Below, one piece after another: positions 7,894-16,631 of a stretch of DNA of 64,000 bases. Origin of the DNA: Oceanospirillum sp048264105 (GTDB lineage: Bacteria; Pseudomonadota; Gammaproteobacteria; Pseudomonadales; Halomonadaceae); NCBI GenBank assembly GCA_048264105.1, contig JBLXDJ010000002.1:558001-622000 (forward strand), read 5' to 3'. A program made the translations under genes and the position numbers. How positions within the stretch are numbered: position 1 is the stretch's first letter; the number at the start of each line of letters is the position of its first letter. Under the pieces are notes generated by a model. That model was not told the DNA's origin. It was given only the letters and a program-made list of their open reading frames with translations, and ran no database searches.

Positions 7894-8607
7894 ATGTCCC
7901 TATTTGTTGAAAATCCGATTATTGTTGCGCTGGACTACCCTAATGCAGAGCAGGCATTGGCGTTTGTGGATCAGCTTGAGCCGGGACGTTGTCAGCTGAA
8001 AGTGGGTAAAGAGTTATTCACACGTTCAGGTCCTTCTATTATCGAAGCCCTGACTAAGCGTGGCTTTAAAGTTTTTCTGGATCTGAAGTTTCACGATATT
8101 CCTAACACGACGGCTCAGGCGGTATTGGCCGCTGCGGACAGCGGAGCCTGGATGGTTAATGTCCATGCCTGCGGTGGTCGTCCGATGATGGAAGAATCCC
8201 TGAAACGTTTGCGCGGTGCCGGTCACGATACCCTGCTGATCGCGGTAACCGTTCTGACCAGTATGAATGAGCAGCAGCTGCGTGAAACCGGTATCAATGC
8301 GACTCCTGCAGAGCAGGTGATGCATCTGGCGTCACTGACAGAGCAATCCGGCCTTGATGGGGTTGTTTGTTCGGCGCAGGAAGCGGTGATGCTGCGTGAA
8401 GCACTGCCAAGAAACTTTCAGCTGGTGACACCGGGTATTCGCCCATCATTTGCGGAGAAGGGTGACCAGCAGCGTATTGTGACGCCGAAGCAAGCTCTGA
8501 TTGATGGCAGTGATTACCTGGTGATCGGTCGCCCGATTACACAGGCGGATGATCCGATGCAGGCACTGCAGCTGATTGAAGCAGAGATCGCGTCGGCTAA
8601 GGCCTGA
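7894..8607 (+). CDS. pyrF: Orotidine 5'-phosphate decarboxylase
   Basis: This enzyme catalyses the last step of de novo UMP synthesis, decarboxylating OMP without a cofactor. It is a 237-aa TIM barrel. The catalytic charged array is visible as FLDLKFHDIPNT (Asp-x-Lys-x-x-Asp), preceded by IVALDYPN and LKVGKELF. The phosphate-binding end is LVTPGIRPSF and then DYLVIGRPIT. The ATG at 7894 follows GAGGAAA at 7881; an upstream in-frame ATG overlaps the predicted -10 hexamer and is unlikely. In E. coli pyrF lies downstream of lapAB on the same strand, whereas here it converges on lapB across a shared terminator. Confidence 0.97.
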   Translation: MSLFVENPIIVALDYPNAEQALAFVDQLEPGRCQLKVGKELFTRSGPSIIEALTKRGFKVFLDLKFHDIPNTTAQAVLAAADSGAWMVNVHACGGRPMMEESLKRLRGAGHDTLLIAVTVLTSMNEQQLRETGINATPAEQVMHLASLTEQSGLDGVVCSAQEAVMLREALPRNFQLVTPGIRPSFAEKGDQQRIVTPKQALIDGSDYLVIGRPITQADDPMQALQLIEAEIASAKA

Positions 8608-8640
8608 TTGAATAAATCGGCTTGTTATATGGCGACAATT

Positions 8641-8670
8641 AAAAAAGCGCATTGTTTGATGCGCTTTTTT
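8641..8670. terminator. Bidirectional terminator between pyrF and lapB
   Basis: A perfect 12-bp inverted repeat, AAAAAAGCGCAT and ATGCGCTTTTTT around a 6-nt loop, gives a T run on both strands. It sits between the convergent genes pyrF and lapB. Confidence 0.9.
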
Positions 8671-8711
8671 CGTTTTGGCCAATGGCCTGAGTAAAACCAG
8701 AGAGTGCAGAC

Positions 8712-9893
8712 TCAGAGATTATCGTCGGGGCGAACCGTACCCCAGCTGCGGCATTTCGGACATTGCCACAGGGGGCTGTGCTGGCTTTTAAAACCACAGC
8801 TGACACAGCGGGATTTATGCTGTTTATCGTCAAATCGTCCCAGCTGTTGTTCCAGCTGATTGAGACGTGACCTGAGTGCCACACCCTTAGGGGTTTGCGC
8901 AAGAATCAGCTTCACCTGAAGACCGGCAACATAGGGGGACGAACTTTTTTGTCGGGCGGCATAGGCTTCAAGGTATTCAAGCGCTGACTGGTTATCATAG
9001 CGCTGCTGGATCAGCTCGGTTTTCAGCGTCAGGGCTGTTTGAGACGGGAACTGCTCAAGCGCCTCATCCAGCACAGAACTCAGCTCATTCTCAGCCATAA
9101 TGGTGCGCAGCTCCGGCAGGATCAGAGAGTAATAGCGTTTGTCCTGATCCGGGATGCGTTGCAGAAGCGCTTTGCCCTTGCGGATATTGCGGTTCTTCAG
9201 CTCCAGATGAGCCGTGGCCCAGTTTGCACGGATACAGTTCGGATCGTTATACAGCGCTTGTTTCAGATATTTTCTGGCCTGAGTGGTTTCACCATTCGCT
9301 AAAAGCTGCTCCGCCAGTTCGCAGAAATAATGCGCAATCGCCTGGCGCTGGTCCGGCTGATCCCTTAACTGCCGGTTGTTACTCACCTCAATCGCCTTGT
9401 GCCACTCTTTTTCCTGCTCATAGATGCGAACGAGTAGTTTGAGAACCTGCAGTCTGACTTCGTCTGATTGTGCGTCGGTGATTTCCAGCAGCAGGCGTTC
9501 GGCACGATCAAAAAGACCGGCGGCAAAAAAGTCACGGGCCAGTTCCAGCTGCACTTGCTGCGTGAGGCTTTTACTGAGGGTTGGGCGGGCAAACAGATTC
9601 TGATGCAGGCGGATCGCTTTTTCGGTCTCGCCCTTGCTGCGGAACAGGTTACCCATGGCGATGTGGGTATCTACGGTTTCCGGATTGATCTCCAGAACCC
9701 GCATGAAGGTTTCTATCGCCTGATCCTGCTGATCGTTCAGAAGATAGGTCAGACCGGTGAAGTAATCTTTATTCAGGCTTGATTCTGACAGGGACGAGGC
9801 TGTCTTCCGGCGTTTCCCTTTGGCCTTATAACCAAGAAAAAAACCGATTGCGATTGCAGTAACCAGTGTTACCAGCAAAAGCAGTTCATTCAT
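8712..9893 (-). CDS. lapB: Lipopolysaccharide assembly protein LapB (YciM)
   Basis: LapB is an inner-membrane-anchored TPR protein that presents LpxC to the protease FtsH and so sets the rate of lipopolysaccharide synthesis. The 393-aa protein has an N-terminal membrane anchor (LLLLVTLVTAIAIGFFLGY), a long array of TPR helices (for example DYFTGLTYLLNDQQDQAIET and VDTHIAMGNLFRSKGETEKA), and a C-terminal rubredoxin-like metal knuckle with CVSCGFKS and CPKCRSWG as the four cysteine ligands. Its start overlaps the end of lapA by 8 bp, the standard lapAB operon. Length and domain order are normal. Confidence 0.95.
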   Translation of the reverse strand: MNELLLLVTLVTAIAIGFFLGYKAKGKRRKTASSLSESSLNKDYFTGLTYLLNDQQDQAIETFMRVLEINPETVDTHIAMGNLFRSKGETEKAIRLHQNLFARPTLSKSLTQQVQLELARDFFAAGLFDRAERLLLEITDAQSDEVRLQVLKLLVRIYEQEKEWHKAIEVSNNRQLRDQPDQRQAIAHYFCELAEQLLANGETTQARKYLKQALYNDPNCIRANWATAHLELKNRNIRKGKALLQRIPDQDKRYYSLILPELRTIMAENELSSVLDEALEQFPSQTALTLKTELIQQRYDNQSALEYLEAYAARQKSSSPYVAGLQVKLILAQTPKGVALRSRLNQLEQQLGRFDDKQHKSRCVSCGFKSQHSPLWQCPKCRSWGTVRPDDNL

Positions 9894-10197
9894 CCGTTGA
9901 ATCCTTCAGGCCTGAGATGCGCAGGGTATCCAGCTCTTTCTGAGCGGTTTTAAGTGCTTTTTCGCTGCGAAGCTGCGCGGCTTTAAGACGAACAAAGGTC
10001 GACAGAGACAGTAGCCAGCCGGTAATAAGGCCGATAATCAGACTACCAAGAATAAGCAGGGAGATACTGATTTCAGGCAGGCGAAGTATCAGCAGATCGA
10101 TGGCGTAGGGTGTTGTATTTCGGGAAGAAAAAAGCACGCCAGTGATCAGAAGTGTTAAGACCACAGCAAAGAGAATACCGCTTTTAAGCCAACGCAT
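9886..10197 (-). CDS. lapA: LapA family membrane protein (YciS)
   Basis: This 103-aa protein has two hydrophobic helices (ILFAVVLTLLITGVLFS near the N-terminus and ISISLLILGSLIIGLITGWLL in the middle) followed by a charged helical tail with LRSEKALKTAQKELD. That matches the DUF1049/LapA family, partner of LapB in lipopolysaccharide assembly at the inner membrane. The ending overlaps the lapB start, which implies coupled translation. The Asn-Thr-Thr-Pro turn between the helices is the family's usual short periplasmic loop. The role is inferred from the partner gene. Confidence 0.9.
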   Translation of the reverse strand: MRWLKSGILFAVVLTLLITGVLFSSRNTTPYAIDLLILRLPEISISLLILGSLIIGLITGWLLSLSTFVRLKAAQLRSEKALKTAQKELDTLRISGLKDSTDE

Positions 10198-10312
10198 CTT
10201 AACTCCTGTTATCCGGTTGGGTATGGCTGGATTATGCCAGCATTGGACAGGAATCTCATTAGTGAAAACAGGCTGTGCGGACTTTATTTCAGGCTATAGC
10301 CCAAGTCGCGTC

Positions 10313-10615
10313 CTACATTCCACTGCGAATTTTTTTGGCTTCATCGACCTGCTCGCGCAGTTCTTTACCCGGTTTGAAGTGAGGGACAAACTTGCCGGTC
10401 AGATCCACGGCAGCGCCTGTTTTTGGGTTACGGCCGGTACGTGGTTCACGGTAGTGCAGAGAGAAACTGCCAAAGCCGCGAATTTCGACCCGGCCTCCGG
10501 TAGCCAGAGTATCCGTAATCTGCTCCAGAAGAATCCGCACGGCAGCTTCCACTTCCTTGGCTGATAACTCAGGCTGTTTCAACGTTATCTGTTCAATTAA
10601 CTCTGATTTAGTCAT
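10313..10615 (-). CDS. ihfB: Integration host factor beta subunit
   Basis: The beta subunit of the heterodimeric DNA-bending protein IHF has 100 aa, near the usual length. The start TKSELIEQI and the segment RVEIRGFGSFSLHYREPRTG are diagnostic. The arm contains GRNPKTGAAV with the minor-groove-intercalating Pro, and the C-terminus FKPGKELREQVD is typical of IHF-beta rather than HU. In many gammaproteobacteria ihfB follows rpsA and precedes lapA. Here lapA follows, but upstream lies the divergent sdhE, so rpsA is not adjacent and ihfB must have its own promoter in the 270-bp gap. Confidence 0.96.
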   Translation of the reverse strand: MTKSELIEQITLKQPELSAKEVEAAVRILLEQITDTLATGGRVEIRGFGSFSLHYREPRTGRNPKTGAAVDLTGKFVPHFKPGKELREQVDEAKKIRSGM

Positions 10616-10885
10616 TGTCTGTTTCCTGCATCTGGATCGTTATTCTTCTGAGGGCATTGTTATTCCGTTAAGCGACATTATTATTATCGGCCACTTTCGG
10701 AAAAATAAAATAGAGATAATCTCTGTATTAAACAAAAGGTTAGTGAAAAATCAATGGGTAAAAGCAGTTTTTTGTTTTTGATCATTGGTCGAAGCCGTCT
10801 GGGGTATGCTACGCAAGCGCGGTATACTGCGCTTAATATGCCCTAAATCGCATTTGGGCTCTTAAATAGTGTTTAGGTAGTGTCA

Positions 10886-11164
10886 ATGAGTATTGAAGAA
10901 GAAATTAAGCGTTTACAGTGGCAGAGTCGTCGCGGCATGTGGGAACTGGATCTGATGCTGGTGCCTTTTGTGCGGGATTGTTTCAGAGATCTGGATGCGA
11001 CTGACCGCCAGCGTTATGAGAAGCTGCTGGAGTGTGAGGATCAGGATCTGTTCGTCTGGCTGATGCAGCGTGATCTGCCGGAAGAGCCTGAATACCGTCA
11101 TATTTTGCAGAAGATTATTGCTTATGCCGAGCACGGCGATCTTTCTAACTTTAAAAGCCTCTGA
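10886..11164 (+). CDS. sdhE: FAD assembly factor SdhE
   Basis: SdhE (CptB/YgfY) helps attach FAD covalently to the flavoprotein subunit of succinate dehydrogenase and fumarate reductase. The 92-aa protein shows the conserved RRGMWELD motif (Arg-Gly-x-x-Glu) at about residues 15-22, required for flavinylation, and the family segment DQDLFVWLMQRDLPEE. The ATG at 10886 is preferred to the GTG two codons upstream because it gives the standard N-terminus. Its client SdhA is encoded at 53.2 kb of this window. The gene overlaps the following ygfX-like gene by 41 bp, the usual sdhE-ygfX arrangement. Confidence 0.93.
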   Translation: MSIEEEIKRLQWQSRRGMWELDLMLVPFVRDCFRDLDATDRQRYEKLLECEDQDLFVWLMQRDLPEEPEYRHILQKIIAYAEHGDLSNFKSL

Positions 11165-11564
11165 ACAATTACGTGGCTGGCTGATTGCCAGTCACGTTTT
11201 TCCTCTGTCTCTTCTTTTTTGGCTGCGTCCGGAGCCTTTGTCTCTTCTGTTTCTTCTGCCCGCCTTTTTCTTTTGGTGGCAGGCTCATAAAGCACTTGGC
11301 CTTTCAGGTCGGGGGGATGATATTGCCGGAATCGCTTTCTCCGATGATCGCTGGACATTAAAACGGGTATCGGGAGAAACCTTGCCGGTTGATCTGGTCA
11401 GTTCCTCAGGATTTTATAGTGTCTGGTTGCTGCTGGTTTTCAGAGATGATGACCGGAAAACCCATCGCGTATTTGTGGCGAGGGACAGTACCGATGAGCA
11501 GAGCTTCAGAAAGCTGAGGGTGTTGTTAAGGTTTATCAGTAAAAGAGCCGGTTTCAGATTCTGA
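11124..11564 (+). CDS. ygfX: YgfX/CptA-like membrane protein
   Basis: This 146-aa protein has two adjacent N-terminal membrane helices (GWLIASHVFPLSLLFWL and LSLLFLLPAFFFWWQA) and a soluble C-terminal part with SDDRWTLKR and VFVARDSTDEQSFRKLRVLL, the layout of the YgfX (CptA) family. In E. coli YgfX was reported as the toxin of a pair with SdhE (CptB) acting on cytoskeletal proteins, but that interpretation is debated. I take the gene as the sdhE partner without assigning toxicity. The ATG lies inside sdhE with AGAAGA upstream; no later ATG is available. The stop codon is embedded in the terminator. Confidence 0.82.
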   Translation: MPSTAIFLTLKASEQLRGWLIASHVFPLSLLFWLRPEPLSLLFLLPAFFFWWQAHKALGLSGRGDDIAGIAFSDDRWTLKRVSGETLPVDLVSSSGFYSVWLLLVFRDDDRKTHRVFVARDSTDEQSFRKLRVLLRFISKRAGFRF

Positions 11565-11578
11565 ACCGGCTCTTTTTT
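11541..11578 (+). terminator. Terminator overlapping the end of ygfX
   Basis: The stem AAAAGAGCCGGTTTCAGA pairs with TGAACCGGCTCTTTT and is followed by a T run. The ygfX stop codon (11562-11564) lies in the descending arm, so the hairpin encodes the last residues of the protein. A shorter T run on the other strand may also stop nadB transcripts. Confidence 0.88.
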
Positions 11579-11616
11579 GTTTGCTTCTCAGGTATGTTGT
11601 GTATCGGCCTGAGTGA

Positions 11617-13218
11617 CTACCACTGATCCGGTGTCAGCACGGTATTGCGCGGTTCTGTACTCGGTTTCGGATAATCCAGCGTGTAGTGCAGACCGCGACT
11701 CTCTTTACGCATAAGTGCTGAGCGGATAATCAGGTCGGCGACGACAGACAGATTACGCAGTTCAATCAGATCCCCTGAGATCTTGTAGTTGGAGTAGTAC
11801 TCCGAGATCTCGTTGTTCAGCATATCAATGCGGTGCTTGGCTCGCTGCAGACGTTTGTTGGTACGGACAATCCCCACGTAATCCCACATAAAGCGACGCA
11901 GCTCATCCCAGTTATGGGCGATGACCACATCCTCGTCAGAATCCGTTACCTGACTTTCATCCCAATCCGGCACATAAGGCGGCTCAGGCACGCTGTCCAG
12001 TTTGCTCAGAATATCCTGAGCGGCGGACTCCGCATATACCAGACACTCAAGCAGAGAGTTGCTGGCCATGCGGTTGGCGCCGTGCAGACCGGTAAAGCTG
12101 GCTTCACCGATGGCGTACAGATTCGGTGTGTCGGTATGCCCTTTGGTGTTCACAACGATGCCGCCACAGGTGTAATGGGCGGCCGGAACAACGGGGATTT
12201 TATCTTTAGTGATATCGATACCGTATTCCAGACAGCGTTCATACACTGTCGGGAAGTGGCTTTTGATGAAATCAGCAGGTTTGTGGCTGATATCCAGATA
12301 CACGCAATCACTGCCCAGTCGTTTCATCTCGTGGTCGATCGCCCGTGCCACGACATCCCGGGGAGCCAGTTCTTTGCGTTCATCAAAGCGGTGCATAAAC
12401 CGGCTGCCATCGGGTAGCAGCAGATGTGCGCCTTCTCCCCTCAGGGCTTCGGTTACCAGAAACGATTTTGCCTGCGGGTGATAGAGGCAGGTCGGATGGA
12501 ACTGGTTGAATTCCATGTTGGCGACCCGGCAGCCTGCGCGCCAGGCCATGGCAATGCCGTCACCGGAAGAGCCATCGGGATTGCTGGTGTAAAGGTAAAC
12601 CTTGCTGGCACCACCGGTGGCCAGAATCACAAAGCGTGCTTTGAACACATCCACATGCTCAGTGTCACAGTTGAGCACATAGGCTCCTACGCAACCATGA
12701 CCTTCAGCATCCAGCTTGCGACGGGTAATAAGATCAACCGCCATACGGCCGGTATAAATTTCGAGATTGGGTTTGCGCAGTGCCTGTTGGATCAGGGTAT
12801 CGGATACCGCAAGCCCGGTCGCATCAGCAGCATGGATGATGCGGCGATGGCTGTGTCCGCCTTCACGGGTGAGGTGGTAGGGCTGGTCACTGTCGGTTTC
12901 ATCATTGGGCGTGAAAGGCACCCCCTGATTGATCAGCCAGTCGATACTCTTTTTGCTGTTTTCGACGGTAAAGCGAACGGCATCCTCATCACACAGGTCT
13001 GCACCGGCGATCAGGGTGTCCTGTACATGAGATTCAACGCTGTCGTCGTTATCCAGTACGGCAGCGATACCGCCCTGGGCCCAGCGTGTTGAGCCATCTT
13101 CCAGTGTGCTCTTGCTTAAGACTGCAACCGAGCAATGATCTGCCAGCTGGAGTGCTAATGATAAACCGGCGGCACCGCTACCGATGATAAGAACATCATG
13201 CTGAAAAACTTGGCTCAT
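11617..13218 (-). CDS. nadB: L-aspartate oxidase
   Basis: NadB oxidises L-aspartate to iminoaspartate with FAD, the first step of de novo NAD synthesis, and passes the product to NadA. The 533-aa flavoprotein is related to SdhA. The FAD-binding motif VLIIGSGAAGLSLALQL is at the N-terminus, STRWAQGGIAAV marks the substrate-loop region, and HYTCGGIVVNTKG and GLHGANRMASNSLLE mark the second FAD-contact region. The ending SALMRKESRGLHYTLDYP is typical. The start at 13218 is chosen because GGAAAAAG lies just upstream; an alternative start at 13239 would add seven residues. It is divergent from rpoE, an arrangement shared with E. coli and pseudomonads. Confidence 0.96.
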   Translation of the reverse strand: MSQVFQHDVLIIGSGAAGLSLALQLADHCSVAVLSKSTLEDGSTRWAQGGIAAVLDNDDSVESHVQDTLIAGADLCDEDAVRFTVENSKKSIDWLINQGVPFTPNDETDSDQPYHLTREGGHSHRRIIHAADATGLAVSDTLIQQALRKPNLEIYTGRMAVDLITRRKLDAEGHGCVGAYVLNCDTEHVDVFKARFVILATGGASKVYLYTSNPDGSSGDGIAMAWRAGCRVANMEFNQFHPTCLYHPQAKSFLVTEALRGEGAHLLLPDGSRFMHRFDERKELAPRDVVARAIDHEMKRLGSDCVYLDISHKPADFIKSHFPTVYERCLEYGIDITKDKIPVVPAAHYTCGGIVVNTKGHTDTPNLYAIGEASFTGLHGANRMASNSLLECLVYAESAAQDILSKLDSVPEPPYVPDWDESQVTDSDEDVVIAHNWDELRRFMWDYVGIVRTNKRLQRAKHRIDMLNNEISEYYSNYKISGDLIELRNLSVVADLIIRSALMRKESRGLHYTLDYPKPSTEPRNTVLTPDQW

Positions 13219-13646
13219 GTATCTTTTTCCGATGCGCAAAAAAATGAAGATTCCTGCAGTTATAAGATGAACCTTTAAACCGGGCTCGGGTCATAATGGC
13301 AAGATTACTTAAGGCAACTGATGTTAGTGAAATTTCTGTCATCAGACAAACTTACCTTTGATTTCACTGTTTTTTTAAATTCAGAGGTTTATGTTTTTTC
13401 TGATCAGAATGCCACCTTCAGATGGCCCTGAAATTTTCGGCTGTTATTTTTTCAGGAACTGATATTTTGAATTCAGTTTGTCAGGGAAAACAGACAAGTA
13501 TGAATAACAGCACAGACCAGAACCTGTCGTGTACGCATAATAATCAACAGATGTGACAGGTCATAATGAGTCATAGTGTTCATAAAGAAACACCTTATTG
13601 CTTTGCGTGTCCGGGTAATGCCCGATGGCCGCATTGAGGTTGAGAG
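13219..13646. other. Intergenic region between divergent nadB and rpoE (428 bp)
   Basis: This AT-rich gap must hold the promoters for nadB and for the rpoE operon. I looked for a sigma-E autoregulatory promoter (GGAACTT, 16-17 nt, TCTGA). The best candidates, GGAACT at 13455 and GAACCT near 13519, have wrong spacing or a poor -10, so none is annotated. A GAGGTTGAGAG ribosome site precedes the rpoE ATG. No ORF or RNA gene is recognisable. Confidence 0.6.
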
Positions 13647-14237
13647 ATGACGAAGGAAACGGATCAGCAGCTGGTAGCGCGGGTTCAGGCGGGTGATAAG
13701 CGGGCATTTGATCTGCTGGTGCGTAAGTATCAGCACAAAATTGCTGCTTTGGTCAGCCGTTATATTAAGGATTCTCATGAAGTTCTGGATGTGACCCAGG
13801 AAGCTTTTATTAAAGCTTACCGGGCGATCGGAAACTTCCGTTCAGAGAGTGCTTTTTATACCTGGCTTTACCGCATCGCTATTAATACTGCAAAGAACTA
13901 TCTGGTATCCCGTGGCCGAAGGCCCCCCGGTACTGATATCGATTATGGCGATGCCGAAGTGCTGAATAACGACGGCCGCCTGAACGATAACGCATCTCCG
14001 GACAAACGTCTGGAGCGGGATGAGCTGGAAGCAACGGTATACAAGGCGATAAACAACTTACCTGATGAGTTGCGCACCGCTATTACGCTACGGGAAATGG
14101 ATGGCATGAGTTATGAAGATATTGCTCAGGTTATGCAGTGCCCGGTGGGGACAGTCCGTTCACGTATTTTCCGTGCCCGCGAGGCAGTGGATCGTGAAAT
14201 TAAGCGACTGTTTGAGCCTGAGCTGGCGGCTCAGTAA
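13647..14237 (+). CDS. rpoE: RNA polymerase sigma-E factor (RpoE/AlgU)
   Basis: This is the extracytoplasmic-function sigma factor that directs RNA polymerase to envelope-stress promoters. The 196-aa protein has region 2 with VRKYQHKIAALVSRYI, DVTQEAFIKAYRAI and FYTWLYRIAINTAKNYLVS, which recognises the -10, and region 4 with LPDELRTAITLREMDGMSYE and the helix-turn-helix ending GTVRSRIFRAREA, which recognises the -35. Sequence and gene order match the RpoE/AlgU clade. It is first in the rpoE-rseA-rseB-rseC-degP array, so it is presumably held inactive by the RseA encoded 43 bp downstream. Confidence 0.97.
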   Translation: MTKETDQQLVARVQAGDKRAFDLLVRKYQHKIAALVSRYIKDSHEVLDVTQEAFIKAYRAIGNFRSESAFYTWLYRIAINTAKNYLVSRGRRPPGTDIDYGDAEVLNNDGRLNDNASPDKRLERDELEATVYKAINNLPDELRTAITLREMDGMSYEDIAQVMQCPVGTVRSRIFRAREAVDREIKRLFEPELAAQ

Positions 14238-14280
14238 TTTTCACCCTGTTCTGCAGGGTAAGTAAGAACCGAGGTTAGCT

Positions 14281-14922
14281 ATGAGTGATCACATTCACCA
14301 GTCGCTTTCACATCTGATGGACAACGAAGCTGATGAGCTGGAGTTGCGCCGTATTCTAAAAGCCTGCGATGAAACCGATGGCGAACAACTGGCAGATACC
14401 TGGCATCGCTACCATCTCGTTCGCAGCGTTCTGCACAAAGAGTTTGAGCAGGAGCAGTTGGTTGATATCGCCGACCGTATCTCTGTTGCTCTTGAAGCTG
14501 AGCCGGAACCGGCCCGACGCAGGAAGCTGTTTGATAACTGGCGCGAACGGGCATCGAAAATGTCCGATACCTGGATGGCCAAAGGTGCCATTGCCGCGTC
14601 TGTTGCTGCCGCGGTTGTTCTTCTGATGCCGAATCCGCAGCAGGAGTTACCGGTTGCCCAGCAGCTGGCTTCTCAGTCTGCCGGTTACCAGCAGACACTG
14701 CCTGCCCGTGGCTTACAGCAAAGCCCGATTGGTGTGCAGCGGGTAAGTGCCGGGGCTGATGTTGCACAGGCACCTTATCGGTTGGTCGATAATCAGAAAT
14801 TGCAGCAGGAGCGTCTGATACGGGGCTACCTGATGCAGCATTCTGAATATGTAGCCACGAATGGTACACATGGCATGATGCCGATTGTGCGTGTTTCCGG
14901 TTATCAGGCAGCAGGTCAATAA
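14281..14922 (+). CDS. rseA: Anti-sigma-E factor RseA (MucA)
   Basis: RseA is an inner-membrane protein that binds sigma-E and releases it after stepwise proteolysis. The 213-aa protein begins with the RseA N-terminal domain (LSHLMDNEADELELRRIL, then ADTWHRYHLVRSVL), which wraps the sigma factor. A single membrane helix, IAASVAAAVVLLMP, lies at about residues 103-117, and the periplasmic part is Gln-rich and poorly conserved. The C-terminus ends in YQAAGQ and lacks the hydrophobic Tyr-x-Phe ending of E. coli RseA that activates DegS, so the activating signal may differ. It sits between rpoE and rseB as in other gammaproteobacteria. Confidence 0.93.
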   Translation: MSDHIHQSLSHLMDNEADELELRRILKACDETDGEQLADTWHRYHLVRSVLHKEFEQEQLVDIADRISVALEAEPEPARRRKLFDNWRERASKMSDTWMAKGAIAASVAAAVVLLMPNPQQELPVAQQLASQSAGYQQTLPARGLQQSPIGVQRVSAGADVAQAPYRLVDNQKLQQERLIRGYLMQHSEYVATNGTHGMMPIVRVSGYQAAGQ

Positions 14923-14986
14923 GCGATCAGAGTTTTCGGCGGTGCAGGTTTCTGCATCGGCGGTTAACTCAGACAGGTAGTGATTC

Positions 14987-15898
14987 ATGGTCAGAAAATT
15001 TATACCCACAGTAGGCCTTATCGGTGTGCTTCTGATGTCTCAGGCTGTCAGAGCTGCAGACAGTGCCGATCAGTGGCTGCAGCGCTTTACCGACGCGATG
15101 CACAATTACGAATACAGCGGTGTTCTGGTGTATTCCAGAGAAGGTCAGCTGGATGCTGTTGAGCTTAGTCATGATGTGGATGAGCGCGGCGAGAATGCCC
15201 GGCTGAGTTATCTGGATGGTTTACCCCGGGAGTTTCTGCAGCAGGGCGACCGGATAACACGAAAAATCTCCGGTGAGATCGTGGCCAGTGACCGTATTCA
15301 GGGGAGAAACCCCTCCGGTCGTTTCTCCGGTGAGCTGGAGCAGGTCAAAAAGCATTATCAGCTTCAGCTTAAAGGTCAGGGGCGGGTTGTCGGTCGTCCG
15401 GCGGTGATCGTGGAAATTGTACCAAGAGACAATCAGCGACTGGGTTATCGCTTCTGGCTGGATAAGGAGTCGGCTTTGCTTCTGAAGTCGGTCACCCTTG
15501 ACCCGCTTGCCCGCGAACTGGAAACCTTTCAGTTCACATCGTTTTCGTTTACCGCTAAAGATGAACAGGTCACTGACAAACGGGATGAGACACCTCTGAG
15601 TGTTGAGCAGGATATCCTGCCCTGGTTGCCGGAAGGCTTTGAACTCTTCATGCAGAAAGACGCCGTCGTTGTGTCTGAGAATCATCTGGCCAATATGTAT
15701 TCCTGGTCCGATGGTGTCAGTACTTTTTCCGTATTTGTTGAGCCGTTAAGAGCGGATTCGCTCAAAGAGGGCCATCATCAGTATGGTGCGACCGTTGTTG
15801 TGGTACGTAGTATTCATGAAGAAAATCAGGGGCGGGTGATCACAGTTGTTGGTGAGATCCCACTGCACACCGCGCAGAAAATTGCTGCAGCTTTCTGA
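14987..15898 (+). CDS. rseB: Sigma-E regulatory protein RseB (MucB)
   Basis: RseB is a periplasmic protein that binds RseA and shields it from proteolysis until lipopolysaccharide intermediates displace it. The 303-aa protein has a signal peptide (FIPTVGLIGVLLMSQAVRAADS, cut after VRA), then the MucB/RseB N-terminal lipid-binding domain starting with LQRFTDAMHNYEYSGVLVY and the C-terminal domain with DILPWLPEGFELF and MYSWSDGVSTFSVFVEP. Length and motifs are normal. It lies 64 bp after rseA in the same operon. Confidence 0.95.
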   Translation: MVRKFIPTVGLIGVLLMSQAVRAADSADQWLQRFTDAMHNYEYSGVLVYSREGQLDAVELSHDVDERGENARLSYLDGLPREFLQQGDRITRKISGEIVASDRIQGRNPSGRFSGELEQVKKHYQLQLKGQGRVVGRPAVIVEIVPRDNQRLGYRFWLDKESALLLKSVTLDPLARELETFQFTSFSFTAKDEQVTDKRDETPLSVEQDILPWLPEGFELFMQKDAVVVSENHLANMYSWSDGVSTFSVFVEPLRADSLKEGHHQYGATVVVVRSIHEENQGRVITVVGEIPLHTAQKIAAAF

Positions 15899-16003
15899 GG
15901 CGACATGACCTGATTTAGGTTTTTCCCCGGGAATGGATCGTTTAAGCTTGGACGCTATTTTTGTCAGATCATCAATATCTGTCCGACCAGAAAAGGTTCA
16001 GCC

Positions 16004-16468
16004 ATGCTGGAAGAGCAAGCAATTGTCGTTGAAGTATCATCCGATGGCGTCTGGGTAGAAACCTGTCGCCAGACCGCCTGTCAGGCCTGCTCGGCTAAGA
16101 GCAGCTGTGGCCATTCATTGTTGAGTAAAATCAGCAGCGGCAAAACACAGCGCCTGCAGGTTAAAACCGATAAGTCGCTGCAGGTAGGCGATCAGGTGGT
16201 GCTCGGGCTGGGTGAGGGCGCTTTTATTCGTGGCTCCGCTCTGGTTTATCTTTTACCTCTGCTGGCGCTGATGATTGGCGCTCTGGCGGGTGATCACTTT
16301 TTTGGTCAGGACTCTGCCATGAGTTTTGTACTGGCAGGCCTTGGACTGTTGGCGGGTTTTGCTTATGTCCGCTGGTACAGCTGGCAGCACCGTCAGGATT
16401 CCCAGTATCAGCCCGTTGTGTTGCGTAAGTTGCCATTCGTTGGTGATATCCCCTTGATAAATCAATAA
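16004..16468 (+). CDS. rseC: RseC/MucC family membrane protein
   Basis: This 154-aa protein has a cysteine cluster near the N-terminus, ETCRQTACQACSAKSSCGH, as in the RseC family, which is linked to SoxR reduction and to sigma-E control. Two membrane helices follow (GSALVYLLPLLALMIGALAGD and SFVLAGLGLLAGFAYVRW). The four cysteines could hold an Fe-S cluster; this is inferred from the family. It lies between rseB and degP, matching mucC in the mucABCD order of pseudomonads. Its molecular role is not settled. Confidence 0.92.
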   Translation: MLEEQAIVVEVSSDGVWVETCRQTACQACSAKSSCGHSLLSKISSGKTQRLQVKTDKSLQVGDQVVLGLGEGAFIRGSALVYLLPLLALMIGALAGDHFFGQDSAMSFVLAGLGLLAGFAYVRWYSWQHRQDSQYQPVVLRKLPFVGDIPLINQ

Positions 16469-16631
16469 ATAAACTCTATCTAAAAACTGTTCTATTAAGT
16501 TTTTCCACTGTAATAACCTGTCTCACGTAATCTGATGACTGTGTATGTGGATAGTTGAGGTGTTGCTGGCTATGTTCCGGATCCAGCCGATACTATCCTC
16601 ATATTCAGGCGCTTCCGTTCAGGAGAGTTTG

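Noticed and set aside
13455..13485. Candidate sigma-E promoter GGAACT upstream of rpoE
   Set aside because: The spacing to the nearest TC-containing -10 (19 nt) is too long and the -10 does not fit. A second candidate near 13519 fails as well. Mapping the transcript start is needed.
14279..14869. 196-aa open frame antisense to rseA
   Set aside because: It covers only the rseA coding region, has low-complexity composition and no ribosome site; it is a reading-frame shadow.
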